A stretch of 64,000 nucleotides of DNA from an uncultured Piscirickettsiaceae bacterium (GTDB taxonomy: Bacteria > Pseudomonadota > Gammaproteobacteria > Methylococcales > Cycloclasticaceae). Location of the stretch: positions 1-64,000 of the forward strand of contig CAJXSK010000004.1 in the NCBI GenBank assembly GCA_913061075.1. The letters run 5' to 3'. A program made the translations under genes and the position numbers. Positions 1 through 8,188 of the stretch are shown here, in pieces; within the stretch, counting starts at the first letter, position 1, and every line of letters begins with the position of its first letter. The notes under the pieces are model-generated. The model worked only from the letters and a program-made list of their open reading frames with translations. It ran no database searches and was not told where the DNA came from.

Positions 1-50
1 GATCTACACTATCCTCTTCGTCGGCAGCGTCAGATGTGTATAAGAGACAG
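1..50 (+). other. Illumina Nextera i5 adapter (sequencing artefact)
   Basis: Bases 1-9 are the end of the P5 flow-cell sequence (GATCTACAC). Bases 10-17 (TATCCTCT) match Nextera i5 index S503. Bases 18-50 are the Nextera read 1 transposase adapter, ending in the mosaic-end AGATGTGTATAAGAGACAG. The order and lengths (9+8+33) match the library adapter with no gap, so this is untrimmed adapter and not genome. Genomic sequence starts at base 51. Confidence 0.98.
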
Positions 51-509
51 TTCTTCAGCTGTTAGGTCTGGGAAAGTAGCTTTAGCGCGAGGCACTTCAG
101 TTAAATGGTAGTGCCAGTATTTTTTTTCTTCTTCAGGCAATTTTTCATACATCGCTGTAGGGATGATGTATTCAAAACCCATTGGCTTGTCTTGATCTTT
201 CATGCCCGTGTGGAACATAAGGCAAATCAATGTGCTGTCTTCATAGGCTTTACAGTGGTGGTGAACAATCACTTGTAATAACGGGTCATCATTAGAATGA
301 GTATCTGGCATCATATGGCGTATAGCCTGAATATGTAGATCGTTGAAGCCTAAATGGTTTGGGTATTCATTTTGACGAGGGTTCATTGTTTCGTTATAAA
401 GCTTTGTAACAGCAGCGCCTTCATGATTGTGTGAATGTACTTCAGCGTTGGCTACAAAGGATGCGCTTATTAGGCCTATGAGTATCAGGCCGGTGCTTAA
501 TAATTTCAA
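51..509 (-). CDS. DUF1264 (OBAP-like) exported protein, 3' truncated at contig end
   Basis: A signal peptide (about residues 1-22, ending VANA) is followed by a His-rich DUF1264 domain, the family of plant oil-body-associated proteins. Its hallmarks are visible: a His cluster (VIVHHHC), GFEYIIP and LPEEEKKYWHYH. The bacterial function is unknown to me. The start is TTG at 509, supported by AGGAA six bases upstream and the absence of a nearby ATG. The native reading frame runs only to base 51. Translation beyond it enters the adapter and yields the artefactual tail LSLIHI before a stop at base 30, so the real C-terminus is missing. The gene is isolated from the next one by a 195-base gap. Confidence 0.75.
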
Positions 510-649
510 AATTAGTTCCTATTAGTAATTTAAGGGTTCATATCTTCTATTTGAAGATTTTCTTTTTTCAGAGTGTTTACTGTAATTACTTATATAGCTA
601 ATTACAATATATATATTCTATAAAGCTATAACGTATTTTTAAGTAAAAT

Positions 650-682
650 AAACCCTTTATGCATTATTTGCATAAAGGGTTT
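650..682 (-). terminator. Hairpin terminator downstream of the peroxiredoxin gene
   Basis: A perfect 13-bp inverted repeat (AAACCCTTTATGC at 650-662, GCATAAAGGGTTT at 670-682) has a 7-nt loop and lies 22 bases past the peroxiredoxin stop. It is AT-rich at the base and is followed on the minus strand by a loosely T-rich stretch. The rest of the 510-704 gap is AT-rich with no gene I can support. Confidence 0.7.
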
Positions 683-704
683 AGGGTTTAAGGGTTTCGC
701 TGTT

Positions 705-1229
705 TTAAGCTTGTTTTAAATGATTTAACATTGTGTCTACATCGCTGCAAGTAAATGGGTCATCAGGGCAGTTGTCCACTTTGCCTGGCTCGCTAAATAG
801 GGCTTTTATATTACCGTCATCAACGAGCATTGAGTAACGCCAAGAACGGTCACCAAAGCCTAAATTTTCTTTTTTTACTAGCATGTCCATTTGGCGAGTA
901 AAGTCGCCATTGCCATCAGGTAGTAATTTAACGTTGTTCGCACCAAGGTTTTTACCCCATTGAAACATCGTGAAAGCATCGTTAACACTTAGGCAATAAA
1001 CGTCATCAACGCCTAGGTCTTTGAGTTCTTTGAATTTAGTTTCGTAGCCCGGTAAATGGGTGCTTGAGCAAGTGGGCGTGAAAGCGCCAGGCAGTGCAAA
1101 AACAACGACTTTTTTGTCTTTAAATATTTCGTCACTACTAACGTCTTGCCAGCGAAACGGGTTGTCAGCCTCTATGCTCTCATCTCTAACGCGGGTTTTA
1201 AATACAACTTGGGGTACGGTGGTTTCCAT
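705..1229 (-). CDS. Peroxiredoxin, Prx5 type (AhpC/TSA-like)
   Basis: Thiol peroxidase expected to reduce H2O2 and organic hydroperoxides in the cytoplasm. The 174-residue protein is one redoxin domain with the peroxidatic motif PGAFTPTCS (Cys54) and further Cys at about 80, 155 and 162. One of the C-terminal pair could be the resolving Cys. There is no fused glutaredoxin domain, unlike many bacterial Prx5 hybrids. I chose ATG at 1229, with GGAG seven bases upstream, over the TTG one codon earlier. It lies 110 bases downstream of oxyR on the same strand, which fits peroxide-induced control. A hairpin terminator follows. Confidence 0.9.
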   Translation of the reverse strand: METTVPQVVFKTRVRDESIEADNPFRWQDVSSDEIFKDKKVVVFALPGAFTPTCSSTHLPGYETKFKELKDLGVDDVYCLSVNDAFTMFQWGKNLGANNVKLLPDGNGDFTRQMDMLVKKENLGFGDRSWRYSMLVDDGNIKALFSEPGKVDNCPDDPFTCSDVDTMLNHLKQA

Positions 1230-1255
1230 CAATTATCTCCATTAAATTAAACGTT

Positions 1256-1271
1256 TTGTGATTATTCACAA
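1256..1271. promoter_or_regulatory. Inverted repeat in the peroxiredoxin promoter region
   Basis: TTGTGA-TTAT-TCACAA is a perfect 6+6 palindrome with a 4-nt spacer, starting 27 bases upstream of the peroxiredoxin ATG. It resembles a CRP/FNR-superfamily half-site pair, but the spacer is two bases short for CRP. It could be an operator or only a short hairpin. The binding protein is not known. Confidence 0.3.
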
Positions 1272-1339
1272 GATTGGAGATAGTGTAGGGCGTGAAGAGC
1301 GTTATGTGAAATCGATAGTTTTTATCGTTACAATAGATT

Positions 1340-2215
1340 TTATTTATTGTCGAGTAGCAGTTCTTCGATACGCTCTAATAAAATGCGTCTAGGATTAGTT
1401 TTTCGCCACACTAAGCAAATTGTTCGTTTAGGCTGTGGGTCTTCAAAAGGAATATAGCAAATGGCTTCGTCAGAGTGCTGGATGGCTATGTCTGGAATAA
1501 AAGTAATGCCTGTATTTGCACGTACCATTTGTCGTAATGTTTCTAAACTAGTGGCCCTTACGTTTTGTTCTTCAGTTGCACCGTTTAATTGGCAAAACTG
1601 CAGTGCTTGGTCACGTAAACAATGCCCTTCGTCCAGTAATAATAAAGGTTCACCAATTATATCTACAGCTGAGACGACAGCTTTCTTAGATAGGGAGTGT
1701 TGGTTTGAAACAGCGAGTTTAAAAATGTCATTAAATAAAGGTTTAACGACTAAGTTGTCTTCGTTAATGGGCGCAGCGAGTAACGCAGCATCTATGGTTC
1801 CGTTTTTAAGTTGCTGGAGTAAGACGTCCGTTTTTTCTTCAACCAAAATAAGCCGTATGTCAGGCAGTGTGCTTTTAACGAGTGGGACAAGGTCTGGCAA
1901 AATGTACGAAGCGAGCGTAGGAAAAGCGCCTAACTTGAATGTTCCTGCGAGTGGGTTTTGTGCGTTACGCGCGAGCTCTTTAATATGCTCGGCTTCGAGG
2001 AGCACCTTTTTTGCGCTGGATATGATTGAGTCGCCAACGTCTGTTACCAATATCTGTTTGTTGTTGCGCTCAAAAAGTGTAATGCCTAAGAATGCTTCAA
2101 GTTTTTTGATTTGCATGCTCAGCGTTGGTTGGCTAACGCAACATTGATCAGCGGCTTTTACAAAGCTTTTTAATTCAGCGACGGCAACAATATATTGTAA
2201 ATCTCTGAGGTTCAT
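1340..2215 (-). CDS. oxyR: Hydrogen-peroxide-sensing LysR-type regulator OxyR
   Basis: Transcription factor activated by H2O2 through an intramolecular disulfide. An N-terminal LysR winged helix-turn-helix (residues 1-60, with VSQPTLSMQIKKLE) precedes a periplasmic-binding-like sensor domain. The redox Cys sit in DEGHCLRDQALQFC at residues 199 and 208, exactly the numbering of E. coli OxyR. The 291-residue length is near the 305 of E. coli. The gene starts 4 bases after the stop of the upstream esterase, so the two are probably cotranscribed, and a peroxiredoxin lies downstream. Confidence 0.95.
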   Translation of the reverse strand: MNLRDLQYIVAVAELKSFVKAADQCCVSQPTLSMQIKKLEAFLGITLFERNNKQILVTDVGDSIISSAKKVLLEAEHIKELARNAQNPLAGTFKLGAFPTLASYILPDLVPLVKSTLPDIRLILVEEKTDVLLQQLKNGTIDAALLAAPINEDNLVVKPLFNDIFKLAVSNQHSLSKKAVVSAVDIIGEPLLLLDEGHCLRDQALQFCQLNGATEEQNVRATSLETLRQMVRANTGITFIPDIAIQHSDEAICYIPFEDPQPKRTICLVWRKTNPRRILLERIEELLLDNK

Positions 2216-2219
2216 ACCG

Positions 2220-2891
2220 TTAAGAAAGAATTTTTTGCAGCCAAACTTTTATATCGTTAATTTCTTGGGGAGAAACTGAATGTTCCATTGGGTAAGTGTG
2301 CCATTCGACGGAATAACCATTTTCTTCGAGAAAAGCCTTCGCTGATTGGGCTTGTTCAATAGGGATAACGGGGTCGTAATCGCCGTGGCCATAGAATATT
2401 GATAGATCAGCGTTACCATTTTGCTCAGCATTACCTAATGCGTCACGGATAGGGATATAGGTTGAAAGCGCCATAATGCCGGCTAATGGGCTAGGAAATC
2501 GAATGCCTGCGTCAAGCGCAATGACACCACCCTGAGAAAAGCCAGCGATAACAATATTTGACGGGTCAACGCCCATAGCAATCTCATCGTTAATCATGTC
2601 AGTGATGGTCTCACTAGAGTTTTTGATGCCATCGCCATCAGCGCGTTTCATTAAATCCATCACGCTAATGTCGTACCATGCCGGCATGACAGCGCCATTG
2701 TTGATGGAGACAGCCATGCTCGGTGCCTGAGGGAAGACGAAACGGATGCCGAGCTCATCTTGAATGCCTAGTTCAGGTACGATTGGAGCAAAGTCATTGT
2801 TAGTTGCCCCTAAACCATGAAGCCATATGACAGAACAGCGAACAGGTGTGTTTGGGTTTGAAATTATTGATGGAAGTCGAGTAGCTTGCAT
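2220..2891 (-). CDS. Alpha/beta-hydrolase, carboxylesterase/acyl-protein thioesterase family
   Basis: Cytoplasmic serine hydrolase of the Abhydrolase_2 family (223 residues). The nucleophile elbow GFSQGG contains Ser119. Asp173 in GDYDPVIP and His204 in PMEHSV complete the triad. The N-terminal VIWLHGLGA supplies the oxyanion hole. Family members hydrolyse short acyl esters or lysophospholipids, and the natural substrate cannot be read from sequence. It is the first gene of the esterase-oxyR pair and diverges from lptM-lysA across a 98-base gap. Confidence 0.88.
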   Translation of the reverse strand: MQATRLPSIISNPNTPVRCSVIWLHGLGATNNDFAPIVPELGIQDELGIRFVFPQAPSMAVSINNGAVMPAWYDISVMDLMKRADGDGIKNSSETITDMINDEIAMGVDPSNIVIAGFSQGGVIALDAGIRFPSPLAGIMALSTYIPIRDALGNAEQNGNADLSIFYGHGDYDPVIPIEQAQSAKAFLEENGYSVEWHTYPMEHSVSPQEINDIKVWLQKILS

Positions 2892-2965
2892 GTTGTCGAA
2901 TTATGTAAGGTTGCTTGAAAGGATTAGAGTATGCCAAAAAACGTCAAACGTTTATACTGCGAATA

Positions 2966-2971
2966 TATAAT
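2966..2971 (+). promoter_or_regulatory. Candidate -10 element for lptM-lysA
   Basis: A perfect TATAAT lies 18 bases upstream of the lptM start codon in the divergent gap. The -35 position (GTCAAA) is poor, so the promoter call rests on the -10 box and its location. Confidence 0.35.
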
Positions 2972-2989
2972 TAATAAAAGGTAGTCTGC

Positions 2990-3109
2990 ATGAAAGGTTT
3001 ATTTAAAATAGCCCTATTGTTTAACATCATGTTGGTTTTAACGGGTTGTGGCCAAAAAGGTAGCTTGTATTTGCCCAGCGAACAAATCGCTCGGTTTTTA
3101 GGTTTATAA
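2990..3109 (+). CDS. lptM: LptM (YifL) family small lipoprotein
   Basis: A 39-residue lipoprotein. A hydrophobic signal ends in the lipobox LTGC (Cys20), followed by GQKGSLYLP, the signature of the LptM/YifL family that sits in the outer membrane and assists assembly of the LptD/LptE LPS translocon. AAAAGG lies about seven bases before the ATG. Its TAA is directly followed by the lysA ATG. Position upstream of lysA-dapF is the usual one in gammaproteobacteria. Confidence 0.92.
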   Translation: MKGLFKIALLFNIMLVLTGCGQKGSLYLPSEQIARFLGL

Positions 3110-4381
3110 ATGGATTATTTTCAATACAAATCAAATCAGTTGCAGGCTGAAGACGTCACTATTCAATCGATTAGCGAGCAGTTTTCAACGCCTGTTTATA
3201 TTTATTCAAGAGCAACCTTAGAGCGCCACTGGAAAGCGTTTGATGAAGCCTTTAACGGCAAGCCACATTTAATATGTTATGCAGTAAAAGCGAATTCAAA
3301 TATAGCTGTATTAAACGTACTCGCAAGATTAGGATCAGGGTTTGATATTGTTTCTGTGGGTGAGCTTGAGCGCGTGCTTAAAGCCGGCGGTGATCCGGAC
3401 AAAATTGTCTTTTCGGGCGTTGGTAAACGACACGATGAAATCCGTAGGGCGTTAGTCGTGGGTATTCGCTGCTTCAATGTTGAAGTATCTACTGAGTTAG
3501 ATCGCATAAATAGTATCGCCGTTGATATGGGCGTTATCGCTAATATATCTATTCGAGTGAACCCCGATGTGGATGCACAGACACATCCTTATATTTCTAC
3601 AGGGCTAAAAGAAAACAAGTTTGGTTTAGCGATAGAAACGGCTTTTTTAGAATATCAACGAGCAGCAGCGATGCAGAGCCTAAACGTGGTTGGATTAGAT
3701 TGCCATATTGGATCGCAATTAACAGACACGACGCCGTTTGTGGATGCGCTTGATCGGGTTTTAACGTTAGTTCAGCGGCTGAAAAAGGTAGGTATTGATA
3801 TTCAGCACTTGGATTTAGGCGGTGGTTTAGGTATTCGTTATCGGGATGAGAAACCCCCTGAGCCAGCTGAATATGTGAAAGCGCTGTATGATAAATTAGG
3901 CGATTTGCCGTATGAAATTTTATTAGAGCCTGGTCGAGCAATAGCCGGTAATGCAGGCATGCTCGTGACTAAAGTTGAATACATAAAACCAACGGAAGAT
4001 AAGCAGTTTGCTATTGTGGATGCGGCAATGAACGATTTGATGCGCCCAGCGTTGTACCAAGCTTGGCAGGAAATTATTCCAGTCAATTTAGATTCAGATG
4101 CCAATGCAGCGTTATACGATATTGTAGGACCAGTATGTGAAACAGGCGATTTTTTAGGCAAAGATAGAACCCTGGCAATTAAAGAAGGTGACTTGCTTGC
4201 TATCCGCTCTGCGGGCGCTTATGGCTTTACGATGAGTTCAAATTACAATTCTCGACCGAGCGTTGCAGAAGTTATGGTGGATGGAAACCAAGTTCATTTG
4301 GTGGGCGCACGCCAAACAGTAGAAAGTTTATGGCAAAACGAAGCGTTATTGCCGAATGAGTTTGAGGAAGTTGGGTGTTAA
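3110..4381 (+). CDS. lysA: Diaminopimelate decarboxylase
   Basis: PLP enzyme that decarboxylates meso-diaminopimelate to L-lysine, the last step of lysine synthesis. The 423-residue protein has the fold-III barrel with the PLP lysine in CYAVKAN (Lys60), HIGSQ, the phosphate-binding LDLGGGLGI, EPGRAI, and CETGDF, which supplies a substrate-contacting Cys at the dimer interface. It starts right after lptM and overlaps dapF by 7 bases, so translation is probably coupled. Because dapF makes its substrate, the pair forms the end of the DAP/lysine pathway. Confidence 0.97.
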   Translation: MDYFQYKSNQLQAEDVTIQSISEQFSTPVYIYSRATLERHWKAFDEAFNGKPHLICYAVKANSNIAVLNVLARLGSGFDIVSVGELERVLKAGGDPDKIVFSGVGKRHDEIRRALVVGIRCFNVEVSTELDRINSIAVDMGVIANISIRVNPDVDAQTHPYISTGLKENKFGLAIETAFLEYQRAAAMQSLNVVGLDCHIGSQLTDTTPFVDALDRVLTLVQRLKKVGIDIQHLDLGGGLGIRYRDEKPPEPAEYVKALYDKLGDLPYEILLEPGRAIAGNAGMLVTKVEYIKPTEDKQFAIVDAAMNDLMRPALYQAWQEIIPVNLDSDANAALYDIVGPVCETGDFLGKDRTLAIKEGDLLAIRSAGAYGFTMSSNYNSRPSVAEVMVDGNQVHLVGARQTVESLWQNEALLPNEFEEVGC

Positions 4382-5202
4382 TACCGTTCACGAAAATGCA
4401 TGGTCTAGGAAATGACTTTGTCGTAATAGATGCCATTACGCAGACTGTGCAATTAACTCAGGAACAAATAAGAAACATGGCTGACCGGCATCACGGTGTG
4501 GGCTTTGATCAGATGCTATTAGTAGAACCTGCTCAAGGCGGTGCGGATTTTCGATATGTGATCTATAACGCAGATGGCAGCGAGGTATCGCAGTGTGGCA
4601 ATGGTGCGCGTTGTTTTGCATTGTTTGTACAGCGCCAAGGTTTAACAGACAAAAAATCAATACGCGTTGAAACGGGTGCGGGTGAGATTGTTTTAAACAT
4701 AGTGTCGTCTAACGAAGTTGAAGTTAATATGGGCGTGCCAACGTTTGTGCCCTCGGACATTCCGCTATTAGCGGATGAGGAACTGGCAGAATATGAGGTT
4801 GAATTATCTCAACAAGTCGTTTCTTTTTCAGCTTTGTCCATTGGTAATCCACACGCTGTTATTAATGTGAACGACATTGCCAGTGCGCCGCTTGAAACAG
4901 TGGGCAAAAGGTTAGAAAGTCATACGGTATTTCCTGAGCGCGCTAATATTGGTTTTTCGCAAATAATTAATAGATCTGAATTAGCCTTGCGTGTGTATGA
5001 GCGAGGCGCTGGTGAAACGTTGGCATGTGGTAGCGGTGCGTGTGCAGCAGCTATTGCTGCAATAAAATTGGACAAGGTTGATTCACCAGTTAAGGTGACA
5101 TTGCCTGGTGGTTCTTTGAATATATCATGGGCTGGATTGGGGATGCCGGTGATAATGACAGGCCCAGCAACATTTGTTTTTGATGGTACTATTACAATAT
5201 GA
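4375..5202 (+). CDS. dapF: Diaminopimelate epimerase
   Basis: Cofactor-independent epimerase converting LL- to meso-diaminopimelate for peptidoglycan and lysine. The two catalytic Cys are Cys74 (QCGNGARC) and Cys218 (ETLACGSGAC). The GTG start at 4375 overlaps lysA, has GAGG seven bases upstream, and gives the family N-terminus with FTKMHGLGNDF. The internal ATG at 4396 would remove residues conserved in the family. Length (275) is normal. It overlaps the DUF484 gene by 4 bases. Confidence 0.97.
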   Translation: MLIPFTKMHGLGNDFVVIDAITQTVQLTQEQIRNMADRHHGVGFDQMLLVEPAQGGADFRYVIYNADGSEVSQCGNGARCFALFVQRQGLTDKKSIRVETGAGEIVLNIVSSNEVEVNMGVPTFVPSDIPLLADEELAEYEVELSQQVVSFSALSIGNPHAVINVNDIASAPLETVGKRLESHTVFPERANIGFSQIINRSELALRVYERGAGETLACGSGACAAAIAAIKLDKVDSPVKVTLPGGSLNISWAGLGMPVIMTGPATFVFDGTITI

Positions 5203-5894
5203 CACAACAACTAAAAGACAATAATGAGCCAAGAATAACGGCTGAACAAGTGACGGAATACCTTTTGTCAGAGCCGGAGTTTTTCAATGAGCACCCTGAG
5301 TTATTGGATGAAATACAAGTCCAAAGTCCAACGGGTGGCGTGGTTTCACTCACTATGCGGCAATTGGCGGTATTAAGGGAAAATAACACAAAGCTGCAGA
5401 ATCAGCTGCAGGTTTTGTTAGATATTGCACGTGATAACGATGCGCTATTTGGGCATATGCAACGTTTAACAACAGATTTGCTAGACGCGCGGTGTGAAGA
5501 AGATGTGTTTGCCGTGTTAGATGATTCATTACAAGCTTCTTTTAAAGCGGATTTTTTCGCGATACGAATCGTAGCTGACGGTAAAAGCGATTTCCCTATC
5601 AGTGAAGTCATCTGGAATAAGGAATCTGAAGAAATCGAACACTTCAAACGTTTCTTTGAGTCTGAAGAAATAAAGTGTGGTCACCCGACGCATGCGCAAG
5701 CTGAAGCGCTTTTTGGCGAGAAGGCAAATGATGTGCAATCGACAGCATTTATTCCGTTTAAACTCATTGAGCAGAGCGGCCTGTTGGTTATAGGCAGCCG
5801 TGATGCCGAGCGTTTCCACCCCTCTATGGGCAATCTGTTTTTAGCTCACCTAGGTCAATTGGTCGCTAAACGACTAGCATCGTTTAGTGAATAA
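5199..5894 (+). CDS. DUF484 family protein
   Basis: A 231-residue protein of the DUF484 (YigA) family, always found between dapF and xerC in gammaproteobacteria. The N-terminus has the family segment LLSEPEFFNEHPELL, followed by a predicted coiled coil (RENNTKLQNQLQVLLDIA) and a GAF-like C-terminal region. The biochemical role is unknown. The ATG overlaps the dapF stop (ATGA), and xerC starts 11 bases later. Confidence 0.9.
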   Translation: MTQQLKDNNEPRITAEQVTEYLLSEPEFFNEHPELLDEIQVQSPTGGVVSLTMRQLAVLRENNTKLQNQLQVLLDIARDNDALFGHMQRLTTDLLDARCEEDVFAVLDDSLQASFKADFFAIRIVADGKSDFPISEVIWNKESEEIEHFKRFFESEEIKCGHPTHAQAEALFGEKANDVQSTAFIPFKLIEQSGLLVIGSRDAERFHPSMGNLFLAHLGQLVAKRLASFSE

Positions 5895-5905
5895 GAAATA
5901 ACGGT

Positions 5906-6820
5906 ATGGAGCAGTCGGCAACCGACTCAGTTCACCAATTTATCAATGTGTTACGTCATGAGCGACGTTTGTCAGATAATACGCTGAATGCTTACACGCG
6001 TGATTTAGCACAGCTGACCCAATATTGTAATGACCAGCAGATAAGAAGCTGGGATAACGTAGATGTGCATGATATCCGTTTGTTTATGACCCATAGGCAT
6101 TGCACGGGTTTAGGCTCAAGAAGCTTACAGCGAGAGCTATCTGCTTGCCGAACCTTTTTTGACTTCCTCATTAAAAAACATAGCTTGCCCTACAATCCGG
6201 CAACGACAGTTCGTGCGCCTAAGGCGGCTAAAGCCTTGCCTAAAGTGCTAGATGTAGACCAAATAAATGCCATGCTGGATACCCCAGTAACAGATGATTT
6301 GGATATACGCGACGTCGCCATGTGGGAAGTAATGTATTCCTCTGGCTTACGTGTTAGTGAAGTGACTGATTTGAATTTATTGGATGTGGACTTTTCATCA
6401 CGCACAGTTCAAGTCATGAAGGGCAAAGGTAACAAAGCCAGGTTGTTACCGCTCGGTAAAAAGGCTGTAGCGTCTATTCAACGGTGGCTGGCTGTGCGAA
6501 GTGTTTTATTAAAAGAAGGTGAGTTCGCACTATTTGTGGGTAATAAAGGTAATCGTTTAACAACCAGAAGTGTTCAATTAAGGCTGGAGCGTTGGCGAAA
6601 AAAATTAGGCATTCAAAGCCGTATTACACCGCATATGTTACGGCATTCGTTTGCGAGCCATATGTTGGAATCTAGTCAGGATTTACGTGCCGTGCAAGAA
6701 TTGTTAGGCCACAGTAACATCAGCACAACGCAAGTTTATACGCATTTGGATTTTCAGCATTTGGCGTCGGTGTATGACCAAGCTCACCCTAGGGCAAAAC
6801 AGAAAAAATCACCCCATTAA
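5906..6820 (+). CDS. xerC: Tyrosine recombinase XerC
   Basis: Site-specific recombinase that works with XerD at dif to resolve chromosome dimers. It has an N-terminal SAM-like core-binding domain (about 1-100) and a C-terminal catalytic domain. Visible catalytic residues are Arg149 (SSGLR), Lys in GKGNK near 174, His243 and Arg246 (HMLRH), His269 (LLGHS) and the nucleophile Tyr278 (VYTH). At 304 residues it is full length. It is the last gene of the lptM-lysA-dapF-DUF484-xerC run, as in E. coli, and converges with the next gene. Confidence 0.96.
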   Translation: MEQSATDSVHQFINVLRHERRLSDNTLNAYTRDLAQLTQYCNDQQIRSWDNVDVHDIRLFMTHRHCTGLGSRSLQRELSACRTFFDFLIKKHSLPYNPATTVRAPKAAKALPKVLDVDQINAMLDTPVTDDLDIRDVAMWEVMYSSGLRVSEVTDLNLLDVDFSSRTVQVMKGKGNKARLLPLGKKAVASIQRWLAVRSVLLKEGEFALFVGNKGNRLTTRSVQLRLERWRKKLGIQSRITPHMLRHSFASHMLESSQDLRAVQELLGHSNISTTQVYTHLDFQHLASVYDQAHPRAKQKKSPH

Positions 6821-6825
6821 CAGTG

Positions 6826-7500
6826 CTAGTCGGGCTTTGATGGTTTATCAGAAAGGTTAGGTACAGTATCGGATAAACTAATATCTGGCTCAGTGGACCA
6901 GCCAAATAACCGACCTAAAAACGTAAATACACGTTTAATGCCTTTCCACAATTTGGGTAACGCCCAAATCATAATAAGTATAAAAATAATCAGTGCAAAC
7001 ACGAAGAAAGTGGGGTGCTGAATAGACGCCCAAATACCAACAAACACCGCAATATCTTCCGCAATAGAGGCTGTCCAATTAGTGAATGGTTCGGGTGACG
7101 TATTAATGAGCACACGGCTACCAGCCTTGGTAGCATGAGTAGATGCCGCTAAACCGCCGCCAACGAGTGCCGCTGAAATTTCTATTGCAGGGCTAATATC
7201 ACCAATGGCACCAGCAGCCAACATAGCACCGGCAGGAATACGAATAAACGTGTGTAATGTATCCCAGCCTGTATCAACGCCAGGAATTTTGTCAGCAAAA
7301 AACTCAACAGCGTACATTAAACCGGCAGCCCCCATGACTAAAGGATCTGCCAAAATCATTAGGTCTGGCGGTAAATCAATATTGCCCGTATGAACAAGGT
7401 ACCCAAGCATTAATACGGTCGCGTATAAGTTGATTCCGCTACCCCATGCAGCCCCCATGCTAAGCGCAAGGGTTTCGGAGATGTGGTTTAGTTCATTCAC
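6826..7500 (-). CDS. DUF4126 family membrane protein
   Basis: A 224-residue integral membrane protein of the DUF4126 family. The N-terminal half has the family motif GAAWGSGINLYATVL and short hydrophobic segments. Near the C-terminus a strong transmembrane helix (FFVFALIIFILIMIWAL) is followed by a basic cytoplasmic segment and a Ser/Pro-rich tail. The function is unknown. It converges with xerC (5-base gap) and diverges from hslV. Confidence 0.8.
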   Translation of the reverse strand: MNELNHISETLALSMGAAWGSGINLYATVLMLGYLVHTGNIDLPPDLMILADPLVMGAAGLMYAVEFFADKIPGVDTGWDTLHTFIRIPAGAMLAAGAIGDISPAIEISAALVGGGLAASTHATKAGSRVLINTSPEPFTNWTASIAEDIAVFVGIWASIQHPTFFVFALIIFILIMIWALPKLWKGIKRVFTFLGRLFGWSTEPDISLSDTVPNLSDKPSKPD

Positions 7501-7638
7501 AAGGGTGGCCTTTATAATTCAATATGGAGCAAAGAATATCATAACTATCATGAATATAGGCTAAACACCCTTAGGCATGCCGCTAAGCCTTCAATATTGT
7601 GTAAAATGTAGGGTCAACATTCAAAGTGAGAGATAAGC

Positions 7639-8187
7639 GTGGATTTTAGAGGAACAACAATTGTTTCAGTACGACGTGGCGATACCGTTGTCATTGGTGG
7701 AGATGGCCAAGTAACGCTCGGTAATACCATTATGAAAGGTAATGCGAGAAAAGTTCGTAAACTCGCTAGTGGCGATGTGATTGCTGGCTTTGCTGGTGCA
7801 ACAGCGGATGCTTTTACGTTATTTGAACGCTTCGAGGGGATGCTGGAAAAACATCATGGCAATTTAACGCGTGCAGCAGTAGAGATGGCTAAAGACTGGC
7901 GCACAGATAGAATGTTACGCAAACTAGAAGCCTTGCTGGCGATTGCAGACAGTAAAGATTCGCTGATTATTTCTGGAAATGGTGATGTGATTCAACCTGA
8001 ACAGGACTTAATTGCCATCGGTTCTGGTGGCCCATTTGCGCAATCAGCCGCGCGGGCGTTATTAGACAATACCGAGTTAACAGCACGTGAGATTGTTGAA
8101 AAATCATTAAGCATTGCTGGTGATATTTGTATTTATACCAATCATAACCAAACCATTGAAGAGCTACCGTCAGAGGAAAAGAAGTAA
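7639..8187 (+). CDS. hslV: ATP-dependent protease peptidase subunit HslV
   Basis: Threonine protease forming the double-hexamer core of HslVU, which degrades misfolded and regulatory proteins. It starts at GTG 7639 with GAGAG upstream, giving a five-residue propeptide (MDFRG) before the catalytic Thr6 in [10 protein letters not shown]. Such short propeptides are known in the family. GDGQVTLGN and the C-terminal motif for HslU binding are present. Length is 182. The hslU ATG follows one base after the TAA, so they form an operon. I found no clear sigma-32 promoter in the 138-base gap. Confidence 0.97.
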   Translation: MDFRGTTIVSVRRGDTVVIGGDGQVTLGNTIMKGNARKVRKLASGDVIAGFAGATADAFTLFERFEGMLEKHHGNLTRAAVEMAKDWRTDRMLRKLEALLAIADSKDSLIISGNGDVIQPEQDLIAIGSGGPFAQSAARALLDNTELTAREIVEKSLSIAGDICIYTNHNQTIEELPSEEKK

Positions 8188-8188
8188 C

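Noticed and set aside
1256-1271. CRP-binding site
   Set aside because: Half-sites TGTGA/TCACA are separated by 4 bases instead of 6, so I list it only as an unassigned palindrome.
1313-1327. CGATA-N5-TATCG as an OxyR operator
   Set aside because: It lies after the oxyR stop and does not fit the four-element OxyR pattern.
1461-2147. A 228-codon open frame on the plus strand opposite oxyR
   Set aside because: It is antisense to a fully conserved OxyR, shows no domain, and has Ser/Ala-rich composition typical of the reverse of a coding frame.
7567-7588. Hairpin CTTAG...CTAAG with GGCATGCC between hslV and DUF4126
   Set aside because: The stem is short and imperfect with no T run. I could not link it to a terminator or operator.
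7501-7638. Heat-shock (sigma-32) promoter for hslVU
   Set aside because: I found no CTTGAA/CCCCAT-type pair in the gap.
8114-8188. Upstream extension of hslU
   Set aside because: The extra 25 residues overlap hslV in another frame and are absent from the family. ATG 8,189 has the ribosome site.
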